Positions 17,184-24,236 of a stretch of 36,415 nt of DNA are shown here, one piece after another. The translations under genes and the position numbers were made by a program. Each line of letters starts with the position of its first letter. Position 1 is the stretch's first letter. Below the pieces are notes generated by a model. That model was given only the letters and a program-made list of their open reading frames with translations, was not told the origin of the DNA and did no database searches. Source of the stretch: Sinomonas gamaensis (lineage in GTDB: Bacteria; Actinomycetota; Actinomycetes; Actinomycetales; Micrococcaceae); the NCBI RefSeq assembly GCF_005876955.1, contig NZ_SSCL01000024.1, positions 1 through 36,415 of the forward strand, written 5' to 3'.

Positions 17184-17495
17184 ATGACCGTCGTCGTCAC
17201 CGCCATCTTCAAGCCTGCGCCGGGCCGCAAGGACGAGCTCGTCGAGGCAATGCGCCCCGGAATTGCCGCCGTGCACGAGGAGCCGGGCTGCGAGCTGTAC
17301 GCGATCCATGACGCCGAAGACGGCACGATCACCATGCTTGAGAAGTGGTCCTCCCAGGCCGACCTCGACGCGCACGCCAACGGCTCCGCCGTCGCCCTCC
17401 TGAACAAGGACATCGATGGACTCCTCGCCGAGCCGGTCCTCGTGACCACGATGTCGCCCATCCCCGCTGGCACCGAGTCGCAGGGCAACCTCTAG
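17184..17495 (+). CDS. Antibiotic biosynthesis monooxygenase (ABM)-fold protein, putative quinol monooxygenase
   Basis: A 103-residue dimeric alpha/beta-barrel type protein. It opens with a beta strand VVVTAIFKPAPG, then has EEPGCELYAIHD, MLEKWSSQADLDAHANG and a final strand, the classic order of the ABM/YgiN family. Such proteins oxidise quinols or protect from reactive quinones without a cofactor, though many are uncharacterised. TAGGAG lies seven bases before ATG. It is followed by a terminator hairpin and stands alone, next to the decayed gentisate genes, so a former role in aromatic degradation is possible. Confidence 0.8.
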   Translation: MTVVVTAIFKPAPGRKDELVEAMRPGIAAVHEEPGCELYAIHDAEDGTITMLEKWSSQADLDAHANGSAVALLNKDIDGLLAEPVLVTTMSPIPAGTESQGNL

Positions 17496-17506
17496 AACAG
17501 ACGACG

Positions 17507-17542
17507 ACGGGCGGCGACTTCCCTGCAGAAGCCGCCGCCCGT
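17507..17542 (+). terminator. Hairpin terminator after the ABM-fold gene
   Basis: ACGGGCGGCG (17507-17516) pairs with CGCCGCCCGT (17533-17542) around a 16-base loop, starting 12 bases after the stop codon. There is no T tract. The upstream flank ACGACG is shared with the other terminator stems at 30005 and 31673. Confidence 0.7.
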
Positions 17543-17545
17543 TCG

Positions 17546-17619
17546 TGTACCCGAGAGCGCTATTCGGAGGCAGTAGCCGCACCCGAAACGGCCTAGGGGG
17601 TGAGTTGGTGCACCCGGAC
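17546..17619. repeat. Degenerate TCGGGTAC repeats
   Basis: TGTACCCGAGAG at 17546-17557 and CGCACCCGAAACG at 17579-17591 are A-type cores on the minus strand. GGTGAGTTGGTGCACCC at 17599-17615 is a B-type tail on the minus strand (GGGTGCACCAACTCACC). The copies are diverged. They sit between the terminator and the truncated isomerase gene. Confidence 0.55.
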
Positions 17620-17685
17620 GACGGCGGGCAGCGGCCCCTCCAAGACGGTCGCCTCCGAGCGAAGGGCCCGCGTCCGCCCCGGCCG

Positions 17686-17931
17686 TCACGCGGAGCGCGG
17701 CGTCTCGACGCCGGTCGAGGCCCATTCCACGAGCCGGGCCACCGCCCGGGCGTTGTAGCCCACATGGGCTATGATGTGGCGGCGGGACCAGCCGGGAAGC
17801 AGCGAGTCGGCGTCGAGGTCGTCGTAGGAGAGCTCGCTGAGCTTGCGGGCGAAGAACGCGGTGCCGCGCCGGGCAGTGAGCAGCCCGGCGCGGACCTCGG
17901 CGTCCTCGACAAGGTCGTGGCGAGCGACCAT
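17686..17931 (-). pseudogene. Maleylpyruvate isomerase, mycothiol-dependent, truncated after the N-terminal third
   Basis: An 81-residue reading matching the start of mycothiol-dependent maleylpyruvate isomerases: LARRGT-like TARRGTAFFARKLSEL, then LLPGWSRRHIIAHVGYNARAVARLVEWA and the VETP turn, after which the family sequence stops and a stop codon follows four residues on. Full-length enzymes are about 240 residues, so roughly 160 C-terminal residues, including much of the dimer/sterol-carrier-like domain, are missing. The ATG at 17931 is one base from the stop of the fumarylpyruvate hydrolase gene. The conserved HVGYNA metal-site segment remains, but activity is unlikely. Part of a broken gentisate pathway cluster. 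Confidence 0.75.
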
Positions 17932-17932
17932 C

Positions 17933-18817
17933 TCAGGCCTTCGCGGGCAGCTCGGCGCCCGCGGGCGGAACTTCGGGCAGCTCGGCTTGGGCGTGGGCCA
18001 CGTTGCGCAGCTCGCCGATGCCCTCGATCGCGACCGTCACGGTCTGGCCGTCCGCGAGGTACACCTCCGGGCGGCGGGCGTGACCCACGCCGCCGGTCGT
18101 GCCGGTCAGGATGAGGTCGCCCGGGTTCAGCGTGATCATCTCGGAGATGTACGAGACGAGGAACTCCGGACTGTGCACCAGATCGCCGATCGAGCCGCGC
18201 TGCCGCTCTTCCCCGTCCACGGTGGTGGTGATGGCGGCGTCCTGGTCGAGCTCGTCGGGTGTGACCATGACCGGGCCGACCGGCGTGGACTTCTCCCAGA
18301 CCTTCCCCTGGAGCCATTCCTTGGTGCGGAACTGGTACGAGCGCATCGAGACATCGTTGGCAGCCGTGTAGCCGGCGATGTACTCCCCCGCGATGTCCTC
18401 CCCGACGCGGCGGGCGCGCTTTCCGACCACGACGACGAGCTCCGCCTCCCAGTCGATCGCGTGATCCGCGACCGGCAGCTCGATGTCGTCGAACGGGCCG
18501 GTCAGCGTCTCGGCGAACTTCGCGAACAGGGTCGGGTACTCCGGGAGATCGCGGCCCATCTCCTCGATGTGGGTCGCGTAGTTCATGCCGACGCAGAAGA
18601 CCTTCGACGGCGAGGGGACCACCGGGGCGAGGTCCGCGCCCTCAACGGGGTGGGCGGCGCCGTCGGCCTTCTCGGCGATCTCCCGCCAGCCCTCGACGGC
18701 GAGCAGCGCACCCAAGTCGGAATACCCGGGGATCTCCACGAACGTGTCGCCGTCCTGACGGACGGCCACCGTCCCGGCTGTGCCGGAAGAGGACAGGCGG
18801 AGGGTCGCGAGCTTCAC
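17933..18817 (-). CDS. Fumarylacetoacetate hydrolase-family protein, probable fumarylpyruvate hydrolase
   Basis: A 294-residue FAH-fold enzyme that looks intact. The core begins at VFCVGMNYATHIEEMG; metal ligands expected in the family are glutamates in DWEAELVVVVGK and the aspartate in AGYTAANDVSMR, followed by the LITLNPGD-like MITLNPGDLILTGTTGGVG signature. The GTG start has GGAG eight bases upstream and overlaps the stop of the truncated dioxygenase. Between gentisate dioxygenase and maleylpyruvate isomerase remnants, the expected role is cleavage of fumarylpyruvate to fumarate and pyruvate, the last step of the gentisate pathway. With both partners broken it may now be an orphan. Confidence 0.85.
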   Translation of the reverse strand: MKLATLRLSSSGTAGTVAVRQDGDTFVEIPGYSDLGALLAVEGWREIAEKADGAAHPVEGADLAPVVPSPSKVFCVGMNYATHIEEMGRDLPEYPTLFAKFAETLTGPFDDIELPVADHAIDWEAELVVVVGKRARRVGEDIAGEYIAGYTAANDVSMRSYQFRTKEWLQGKVWEKSTPVGPVMVTPDELDQDAAITTTVDGEERQRGSIGDLVHSPEFLVSYISEMITLNPGDLILTGTTGGVGHARRPEVYLADGQTVTVAIEGIGELRNVAHAQAELPEVPPAGAELPAKA

Positions 18818-19277
18818 TTGTTCGTCTCCTTCAATGGGTTCTGGTCCTTCAATGGGTTCTGGCCTTCACTGAACGTGCGGCTGAAATGCAGCCGCTCGAC
18901 GATCGGCGCGTCGCCGAACTTGAACAGGTCGAACCGGGTCTCGGCCTCGATGGACCACGCGGCCCACGACGGGACGACGATCATGTCGCCCTTGCCCACG
19001 GTAGTCCTCTCGCCGTTGAGGACAAACGCGCCCTCGCCCTCGAACACCTGGTACACCGAGGAGCCGACCTCGCGGGTCGTGCGGGTCTGGACCCCGGCGC
19101 GGAGGCGGTGGAACTCGACGCGGATGGTCGGCATGACGTCCCCGCCCGTGGTCGGGTTCACGTAGCGGACCGCCGCCTGGCCCTGGCCTACAGTGCCGGG
19201 GTGGCCCTCGTCCTCGAGCGCGAGCTGCTCGGTCAGAGCCCGGTCGGTGTGCTCCCACCGGTACGCGCGGCTACTCC
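18814..19277 (-). pseudogene. Gentisate 1,2-dioxygenase, C-terminal remnant
   Basis: The reading from about 19266 down to 18814 matches the C-terminal cupin half of gentisate dioxygenases: AYRWEHTDRAL, then AAVRYVNPTTGGDVMPTIRVEFHRL, YQVFEGEGAF and VVPSWAAWSIEA. Full-length enzymes are around 350 residues or more; the N-terminal cupin, which binds the catalytic iron, is absent. Beyond about 19270 the frame continues into unrelated sequence that is antisense to a flavin hydroxylase fragment, so the gene was cut by a rearrangement. Its 3' end overlaps the hydrolase gene. An 18-bp tandem duplication lies near its end. Confidence 0.78.
18827..18862. repeat. 18-bp tandem duplication
   Basis: TCCTTCAATGGGTTCTGG occurs twice head to tail (18827-18844 and 18845-18862) near the 3' end of the dioxygenase remnant. 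It duplicates six residues in frame, giving NPLKDQNPLKE. Exact copies suggest a recent slip. Confidence 0.9.
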
Positions 19278-19279
19278 TG

Positions 19280-19642
19280 GAGAAGTGGGTCGACGGCAAC
19301 GTCACCCTCCTCGGCGATCTGGTGAGCCGGCACGTCGTCGGAACAGACGACGACGGCGAGCGCCTCGAGGCGTGGGCCCGCGCCTTGCGCGAGTACAACG
19401 AGATCCGGGAACCGCGGACGAGCCGGGTCCAGACGACCGCTCGGGTGTGGGGCGAGTCCTGGCATCTGGACGAGCCAGTGGCTCTATGGGCGCGAGAGCG
19501 GCTGAGACGGCGTCGCCCTTTTGGGTTAAGGAACCTTCCGCGTCAAGAGGCCGGTGAGTCGAACAGTACTGATTCGATCGCCGCGGGTTGGGTATCACTT
19601 GACCGTGGACTTCATGGCACGCGCATTGATTGTCTGCCCTGA
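19280..19642 (+). pseudogene. Flavin-dependent aromatic hydroxylase fragment (3-hydroxybenzoate 6-hydroxylase-like)
   Basis: On the plus strand the reading EKWVDGNVTLLGD from 19280 resembles the strand before the second FAD motif of 3-hydroxybenzoate 6-hydroxylases. The following DAAHP region and the next helix are missing. It then resumes with LREYNEIREPRTSRVQTTARVWGESWHLD, the conserved C-terminal part. Neither an N-terminal FAD domain nor a start is present. Homology fades near 19510 and an in-frame stop is at 19640. It lies head to head with the gentisate dioxygenase remnant; the hydroxylase would make gentisate, so both belong to one former pathway. The family call rests on remembered motifs. 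Confidence 0.6.
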
Positions 19643-19833
19643 GGCGCCCTAGCCAGCGCTGGACGCCTATGGCATCGTGGGACCACGCTGGATATTCCGT
19701 TCGCATTCGGCGCCGGCCCAAATAAAAAAGCGGTCCGCTCGCACTCTACCGGGCCGCATCACAGCTTCCGAGGAAACCAGAAACCCGGAGCTTCAATATC
19801 ATATAACGACCTTGTCACGGATGGAGGCTAACC
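19643..19833. other. Non-coding region before the gas vesicle operon
   Basis: No convincing gene. An AT-rich patch at 19795-19808 contains TATAAC (19802-19807), a possible -10 about 25 bases before the first gas vesicle start, but no matching -35 is visible at 16-19 bp; a GGAAAC at 19772-19777 could suit an alternative sigma factor. This must hold the operon promoter unless transcription enters from further upstream. Confidence 0.4.
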
Positions 19834-20775
19834 GTGAATGGAAGGGCGCAATTAGCCGTTGTTCTTCTCGGCGGCTACCTGCTTGGCAGGACCAAGAAGA
19901 TGAAGCTTGCGATCACGGTGGCAAGCGCCATCGGCGGCAAGCAGCTTCTCAACAATCGACAGGACCTCGTGAGCAGGGCCACCAAGGTCCTTGATTCCTC
20001 GCCCGAGGCCAAACAACTCGTCAATCAGGTGACCGGCACGCTCGTGCAGGCTGCCCGGGGCGCAGCGCTCACTGCGGCCTCGAAGGGCGTCAGCTCGCTG
20101 AGCGACAACCTCCAGGGCCGTGCCGAAAAGCTTCGTGCCCCGAAGGAAGCGGTCGGCAAAGCCGGGGACAAGGCGGCGCAGGCCGGAGGCCAGGCGACCG
20201 AGACGGCCGGCAAGGCCACGGGGTCCGCCGGAAAGACCGCCGGGAGATTGGCCGGTCCCGCCGTCGGGCTTCTTCGGAGGAAGCGGCGTAGCAGGTCCGA
20301 AGAGGAGGAGCCCGAGGAAAGGACTCCACGGGACGAGGAGACTCGCTCCCAGGACGAGGACCAGGACGAGGGCTACGAGGACGAAGACCACGGCGAGGAC
20401 TACGCCGAGGATGAAGGTCACGCCGAAGACGAGGACTACGAAGACTACGAAGACGAGGAGCCCGAAGGCGAAGAGTCCGAGGGTGAGGACTACGAGGACG
20501 AGGAAGAGCCTCAGGACGAGGACGAAGAGGAGCAGCCTCGGGACGAGGAACGCAGGCCCGAGCGCCAGGCCGACCGTCAGCCCCGACGAGAGCCGGCTGG
20601 CCGCTCCGGCGGAGAGTCGGGTCGCTCGTCGGGCGGCGAGAAGTCCAGCCAGCGGCCGGCGCGGCAGCGCCCGGCAGCCCCGCGCCCAGGCGGCCCCGAG
20701 CGCCGCAGTTCAAGCAGTTCCGAGCGCCGTCAGGCTCCGTCCGGACGTCCGAGCAGGAAGCCCACGTCCGAATAG
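19834..20775 (+). CDS. Gas vesicle cluster protein, GvpY-like, with charged disordered tail
   Basis: A 313-residue protein. Residues 5-33 contain a glycine-rich hydrophobic segment and GYLLGRTKKMKLAIT, which matches the N-terminus of the protein called GvpY in Streptomyces gas vesicle clusters as I recall it. Residues 40-150 are helical and alanine-rich. Residues 153-245 are extremely acidic (runs of Glu, Asp and Tyr such as DYEDYEDEE), and 246-313 are Arg/Ser/Pro-rich, so the last half should be disordered with separate negative and positive blocks. The GTG start has GGAGG six bases upstream. The next gene follows 15 bases on. Function unknown; a role in vesicle clustering or wall contact is only a guess. 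Confidence 0.75.
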   Translation: MNGRAQLAVVLLGGYLLGRTKKMKLAITVASAIGGKQLLNNRQDLVSRATKVLDSSPEAKQLVNQVTGTLVQAARGAALTAASKGVSSLSDNLQGRAEKLRAPKEAVGKAGDKAAQAGGQATETAGKATGSAGKTAGRLAGPAVGLLRRKRRSRSEEEEPEERTPRDEETRSQDEDQDEGYEDEDHGEDYAEDEGHAEDEDYEDYEDEEPEGEESEGEDYEDEEEPQDEDEEEQPRDEERRPERQADRQPRREPAGRSGGESGRSSGGEKSSQRPARQRPAAPRPGGPERRSSSSSERRQAPSGRPSRKPTSE

Positions 20776-20790
20776 CCCAGGAGGCATGTC

Positions 20791-22122
20791 ATGGCCGAAA
20801 ACGCAACCACAGAACCGGCTTCTGAAACCAAAGAATCGGGCTCCCTCACCGACAAGCTCGGCCTGGGCGGCCTGAAGGAGGCCGCCGGAAGCTATGCCGG
20901 GTCCCTCCTGAGCAACGGGCTCGGCAAGGTCACCGACTCGGTCGAGGGCCTGAGCGGGAAGCTGAACGACTTCGCCGAAGGCAAGGTCTCGGTCAAGGAC
21001 AAGGCCAAGGTGGGGGGCCTGAAGTCGAAGCTCCAAGGCAAGAATCCCGTTCTCGGGGCCGTGGGCGGTGCCCTCGGCGGCGTCACGGACAAGGTGAAGG
21101 ACACCCTCAAGTCGGGAGTCGAGGCCGTGACCGGCGGCGGCAAGAAAGGCCGGGGCAGCCGGAAGCAGAAGCTCGTCAATATCGTCGAATGGGCCGATGT
21201 GGGCGTTCCCGTCAAGGTCGCCTACAACCAGTGGACCGAATTCGAGCAGTGGTCCGACTTCATGAAGAAGGTCAAGAACGTCGAATACGACAAGGACAAA
21301 GGAAAGGTCTCGTTCAAAGGCCAGGTATTCCTGTCCCACCGCACCTGGGAATCCCAGATCAAGGAGATGGTCCCGGATACGCGGATCATCTGGAAGTCGA
21401 AGGGCCCTAAAGGCCACATGGACGGTGCGGTCACATTCCATGAATATGGTCCAGAGCTGACCAAGATCTGCGCCATCGTGGAGTACTACCCGCAGGGGCT
21501 CTTCGAGAAGACCGGGCAGATCTGGCGCGCGGTGGGCCGCCGCGTCCGCGTAGAGCTCAAGCGCTACGTGCGCCATGTCATGACCTACAGCATCCTCAAC
21601 CCGGAAGAGGTTGTGGGATGGCGGGGCGAGATCCGCGACGGCGAGATCGTCCGCACCCACGAGGAGGTCGTGGAGGAAGAGCAGCGCGAGGAAGAGGAAG
21701 CCCAGCGCCAGCGCGAGGAACAGGGCCAGGGTCAGGATCAGGGCGAAGAAGACTACGAGGACTACGACGAGGAGGAAGACGAGGAGGGGCGGTCCCCAGA
21801 GGATGAGGGCTCCGAAGAGGAGACCTCCGACGAGTACGACGACGAGGACGAGGATTCCGAGGCGGTGGCCGCCGACGAGGAGTCCGACGAGTACGACAAC
21901 GAGGACGAGGACGAGGACTCCGAGGAGGGGACCTCCGACGAGTACGACGAGTACGACGACGAAGAACCCAACGAGGAGGAAGAGGGCGAAGAGGAAGAGG
22001 GCGAGGCGTCCGACGAATACGAGGACGAGGAGCCCGAGGAAGAAAGCCGTGAGGGCAACGGCCAGAGGCGCGCCGGCGGAAGCCGCCGCTCGCCGTCGTC
22101 GTCCGGCCGAGGCCGACGGTGA
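20791..22122 (+). CDS. Gas vesicle cluster protein, GvpZ-like SRPBCC protein with acidic tail
   Basis: A 443-residue protein in three parts. Residues 18-125 are a low-complexity Gly/Lys/Ala region. Residues 130-262 form an SRPBCC (START-like) domain with DVGVPVKVAYNQWTEFEQWSDFM, FHEYGPELTKI and VEYYPQGLFEKTG, closely like the SRPBCC protein (GvpZ) of Streptomyces gas vesicle clusters. Residues 291-425 are a Glu/Asp/Tyr-rich tail. SRPBCC domains bind hydrophobic ligands, so chaperoning hydrophobic GvpA is an attractive but unproven role. AGGAGG lies seven bases before ATG. The DNA for the tail is strongly repetitive (21746-22040, GAGGACGAG units). Confidence 0.78.
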   Translation: MAENATTEPASETKESGSLTDKLGLGGLKEAAGSYAGSLLSNGLGKVTDSVEGLSGKLNDFAEGKVSVKDKAKVGGLKSKLQGKNPVLGAVGGALGGVTDKVKDTLKSGVEAVTGGGKKGRGSRKQKLVNIVEWADVGVPVKVAYNQWTEFEQWSDFMKKVKNVEYDKDKGKVSFKGQVFLSHRTWESQIKEMVPDTRIIWKSKGPKGHMDGAVTFHEYGPELTKICAIVEYYPQGLFEKTGQIWRAVGRRVRVELKRYVRHVMTYSILNPEEVVGWRGEIRDGEIVRTHEEVVEEEQREEEEAQRQREEQGQGQDQGEEDYEDYDEEEDEEGRSPEDEGSEEETSDEYDDEDEDSEAVAADEESDEYDNEDEDEDSEEGTSDEYDEYDDEEPNEEEEGEEEEGEASDEYEDEEPEEESREGNGQRRAGGSRRSPSSSGRGRR

Positions 22123-22180
22123 GGGGCCCGTTCACGGGGCTACAGCGCCGCGCGCGAGAAAGAGGCCGAACGTCCATCTC

Positions 22181-22197
22181 GCTCAGCACGTCTGAGC
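22181..22197 (+). other. Small hairpin upstream of gvpA
   Basis: GCTCAG (22181-22186) and CTGAGC (22192-22197) form perfect arms around five bases in the 136-base gap before gvpA. It may be an mRNA processing or stability element that lets gvpA accumulate over upstream cistrons. The rest of the gap shows no clear promoter. Confidence 0.4.
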
Positions 22198-22258
22198 ACA
22201 ACACTGAGCCCAACAGCAGGAACGCTGCCAGGAGCAACGCGACAGTTAGGAGCGGATC

Positions 22259-22666
22259 ATGAGTACGGCTATGCAGCCGCGTGGGGGCTACTTGGACCGT
22301 CCCCACTCGAGTTCTCTTGCCGACGTCCTGAACGTCATCCTCGACAAGGGTCTCGTCATCGACGCGTACATCCGCGTCTCACTCGTGGGAATCGAAGTCC
22401 TCACGATTGATGCCCGCATCGTCATCGCCAGCGTCGACACCTACCTGCGCTTCGCGGAGGCGACCAACCGGCTTGACCTCGCCAGCCAGGGCGGAAAGGG
22501 CCTCCCAGACATGATCGATGACATGCGCGAGGGCGGCTCGCGCAGCAAGACCAAAGGCGTGATCGGCGGGGTGAAGGATGCCATCAGCGGTGGCAGGGAC
22601 AACGATGAGGACGAGGACGACAAGGAAGAGGCGAGGGCGCCACGCCGTCGGCGTGAAGACAAGTAG
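22259..22666 (+). CDS. gvpA: Gas vesicle major structural protein GvpA
   Basis: A 135-residue protein with the canonical GvpA core at residues 18-70: [20 protein letters not shown], then [20 protein letters not shown] and [11 protein letters not shown]. GvpA monomers form the ribbed hydrophobic shell of the gas vesicle. The core is followed by a 65-residue extension, lysine- and aspartate-rich and ending [10 protein letters not shown], longer than cyanobacterial GvpA but similar to actinobacterial versions. GTTAGGAG is a good ribosome site. The separate 5' region fits stronger expression than the genes upstream. I see no second plain GvpA in the window. Confidence 0.95.
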   Translation: MSTAMQPRGGYLDRPHSSSLADVLNVILDKGLVIDAYIRVSLVGIEVLTIDARIVIASVDTYLRFAEATNRLDLASQGGKGLPDMIDDMREGGSRSKTKGVIGGVKDAISGGRDNDEDEDDKEEARAPRRRREDK

Positions 22667-22681
22667 ACGAAGGGAGTGACT

Positions 22682-23407
22682 GTGAGCCTCTATGTGTACG
22701 GAATCGTCCCGGAGGGTTCGGAGGTCCCCGATCTCGACGGCCTGCAGGGCCAGATGGTGACGACGCTGCCGGCGGAAGGCCATGCCGCCATCGTCTCCCG
22801 GGTGGAAGACGAGGAGGCGCTCGGGACTCCCGACGACCTCGTGGCGCACAGTGCCGTCTTGGACCGCATCGCGGCCGACGTGCCGGTCCTCCCCATGGTC
22901 TTCGGAACGGTGGTCCCGGACGAGGAGACCCTCGTCGAGGAGGTCCTGGTGAGCCGCCATGGCTTGTACGCCGAGAGCCTGCGGAGGGTCGAGGACGCAG
23001 TGCAGTTCTCGCTGCGCGCGCGTTTCGTCCGTGACGAGGTGCTCGGCGAGCTCATCGCCGAGCAGCCGGAGATCGCGGCGCTCCGCGAGGCGATCGCCGG
23101 AACCGGAGAGGACGAGACCCGCGACGAGCGGATCAGGCTGGGCGAGCTGGTCGTCCAAGGCCTCCAGCGGAAGGCCGCGGAGGAGGCGCCCCGCATCCGC
23201 GCGGCGCTCGAGCCGCTCGCCCGTGAGCTCGTGGAGCGCGAGGCGTCCCAGGCAGAGGACGTCATCGAGCTCGCCGCCCTCGTGGACCGGGACCGTCAGG
23301 ACGACTTCGAGCAGGCCGCCGAGGAACTCGCGCGGGAGGGTGCCGGGCGGATCACGTTCCGGCTCCTCGGGCCGCAAGCGCCCTACGATTTCACCGGCAG
23401 CTTCTGA
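22682..23407 (+). CDS. gvpF: Gas vesicle protein GvpF (GvpF/L family)
   Basis: A GvpF/L family protein of 241 residues. It starts MSLYVYGIVPEG, the family's first strand, has VLPMVFGTVVPDEETLVEE in the middle and ends FRLLGPQAPYDFTGSF, the conserved C-terminal motif. GvpF binds GvpA and is thought to help start assembly. GTG 22682 is preferred because GGGAG lies six bases before it; GTG 22676 in the same frame is too near that site. The stop overlaps gvpG (TGATG). Confidence 0.92.
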   Translation: MSLYVYGIVPEGSEVPDLDGLQGQMVTTLPAEGHAAIVSRVEDEEALGTPDDLVAHSAVLDRIAADVPVLPMVFGTVVPDEETLVEEVLVSRHGLYAESLRRVEDAVQFSLRARFVRDEVLGELIAEQPEIAALREAIAGTGEDETRDERIRLGELVVQGLQRKAAEEAPRIRAALEPLARELVEREASQAEDVIELAALVDRDRQDDFEQAAEELAREGAGRITFRLLGPQAPYDFTGSF

Positions 23408-23658
23408 TGGGACTCTTCTCAGCTGTCTTCGGCCTCCCCCTCGCACCCGTGCGAGGGGTGGTCTGGGTCGCGGAGCGACTTCAGGAGGAAGCCGAGCGGC
23501 AGTACTACGACCCGGGGCTGATCCGGCGCCAGCTGGAGGAGGTCGCACAGGCACGCGCTGAGGGGACCCTATCCGACGAGGACGCAGGGAAGCTTGAGCG
23601 CGAGCTGGTCGCCAGGATGCTCGAGGGCAGCCGGCGTCAGCGGAGGGAGGGGTACTGA
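23407..23658 (+). CDS. gvpG: Gas vesicle protein GvpG
   Basis: An 83-residue protein with the GvpG pattern: MGLFSAVFGLPLAPVRGVVWVAERLQEEAERQ followed by a charged helical region. The GLPLAP-RG and hydrophobic helix are the family hallmark. It is a small accessory assembly protein. Its ATG overlaps the gvpF stop, so the two are coupled, as in other actinobacterial clusters. Confidence 0.92.
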   Translation: MGLFSAVFGLPLAPVRGVVWVAERLQEEAERQYYDPGLIRRQLEEVAQARAEGTLSDEDAGKLERELVARMLEGSRRQRREGY

Positions 23659-23660
23659 TC

Positions 23661-24170
23661 GTGGCAGACGAGGAGGAGCGTGCGCCGGTACGGCGCCGCC
23701 CGCCCGAAGAACGAACGACCTCGCGCGAACGCCCCGCTGCTCGCGAGCGCCCGGCTACCCGCGAGCGCCCCCCAGCGCGGGAACGGCCTGCGCCCCGGGA
23801 GCGGGACGACCGGCCAGAGCGGGACGACCGGCGGGAGCGGGACGACCGGCCCGAGCGGGAAGAGCGGCCCGAGCGGGACGAGCGGCCTGAACGCGAAGAG
23901 CGGCCGAAGAAGCTCAGCTCGACCCGGCTCGCGCAGCTGGCGGTCTCCCACCTGAAGGCGCTCACGACCCGAGACATCGAGGCCGTGGTCGGCATGTCCC
24001 GGAAGGACGACGGGAACCTCGTGGTGATCCTCGAGGTTGTGGAGAACCATCATTTCCCGGACTCGGCCGACATCATGGCCGAATACTCGGTGGAAGTGGA
24101 CCCGGACGGGGAGCTGGTGGGCTACTCCCGTGGGCCCCGCTATCTCCGGGGGCGCCCGGGCGACAAGTAG
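23661..24170 (+). CDS. gvpO: Gas vesicle protein GvpO with Arg/Glu repeat N-terminus
   Basis: A 169-residue protein. Residues 85-169 are the GvpO domain: LAVSHLKALTTRDIEAVVG, VVILEVVENHHFPDSADIMA and a final YSRGPRYLRG. Residues 15-82 are a mixed-charge region made of repeated RERP, RERDDRP and REERP units. GvpO is required for vesicle formation in haloarchaea and actinobacteria, with an unclear role. The GTG start is two bases after the gvpG stop with GGGAGGGG upstream. The repeated N-terminus is probably disordered. Confidence 0.88.
   Translation: MADEEERAPVRRRPPEERTTSRERPAARERPATRERPPARERPAPRERDDRPERDDRRERDDRPEREERPERDERPEREERPKKLSSTRLAQLAVSHLKALTTRDIEAVVGMSRKDDGNLVVILEVVENHHFPDSADIMAEYSVEVDPDGELVGYSRGPRYLRGRPGDK
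23796..23906 (+). repeat. 15-bp tandem repeats coding the GvpO charged region
   Basis: About seven imperfect copies of a 15-base unit resembling GAGCGGGACGACCGG encode five-residue ERDDR/EREER units. Such arrays change copy number easily, so this segment may vary between strains. Confidence 0.8.
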
Positions 24171-24236
24171 GCACCGGGCCACAACAAGCAGCACACGTGA
24201 GATTGGAGCGGGCATCGACAATCAGGCGGAGATCTG

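Noticed and set aside
16897-19833. Insertion sequence or transposase remnant in the scarred region
   Set aside because: I looked for transposase motifs and target duplications and saw none; only hairpins, short repeats and broken catabolic genes are present.
21746-22040. Satellite or CRISPR-like repeat in the GvpZ-like gene
   Set aside because: The repetition comes from Glu/Asp codons (GAGGACGAG) coding an acidic tail in frame.
22379-23995. 538-codon minus-strand open frame across gvpA, gvpF and gvpG
   Set aside because: It runs over several well-identified gas vesicle genes and ends in an Arg/Ser repeat that is the reverse of the gvpO repeat.
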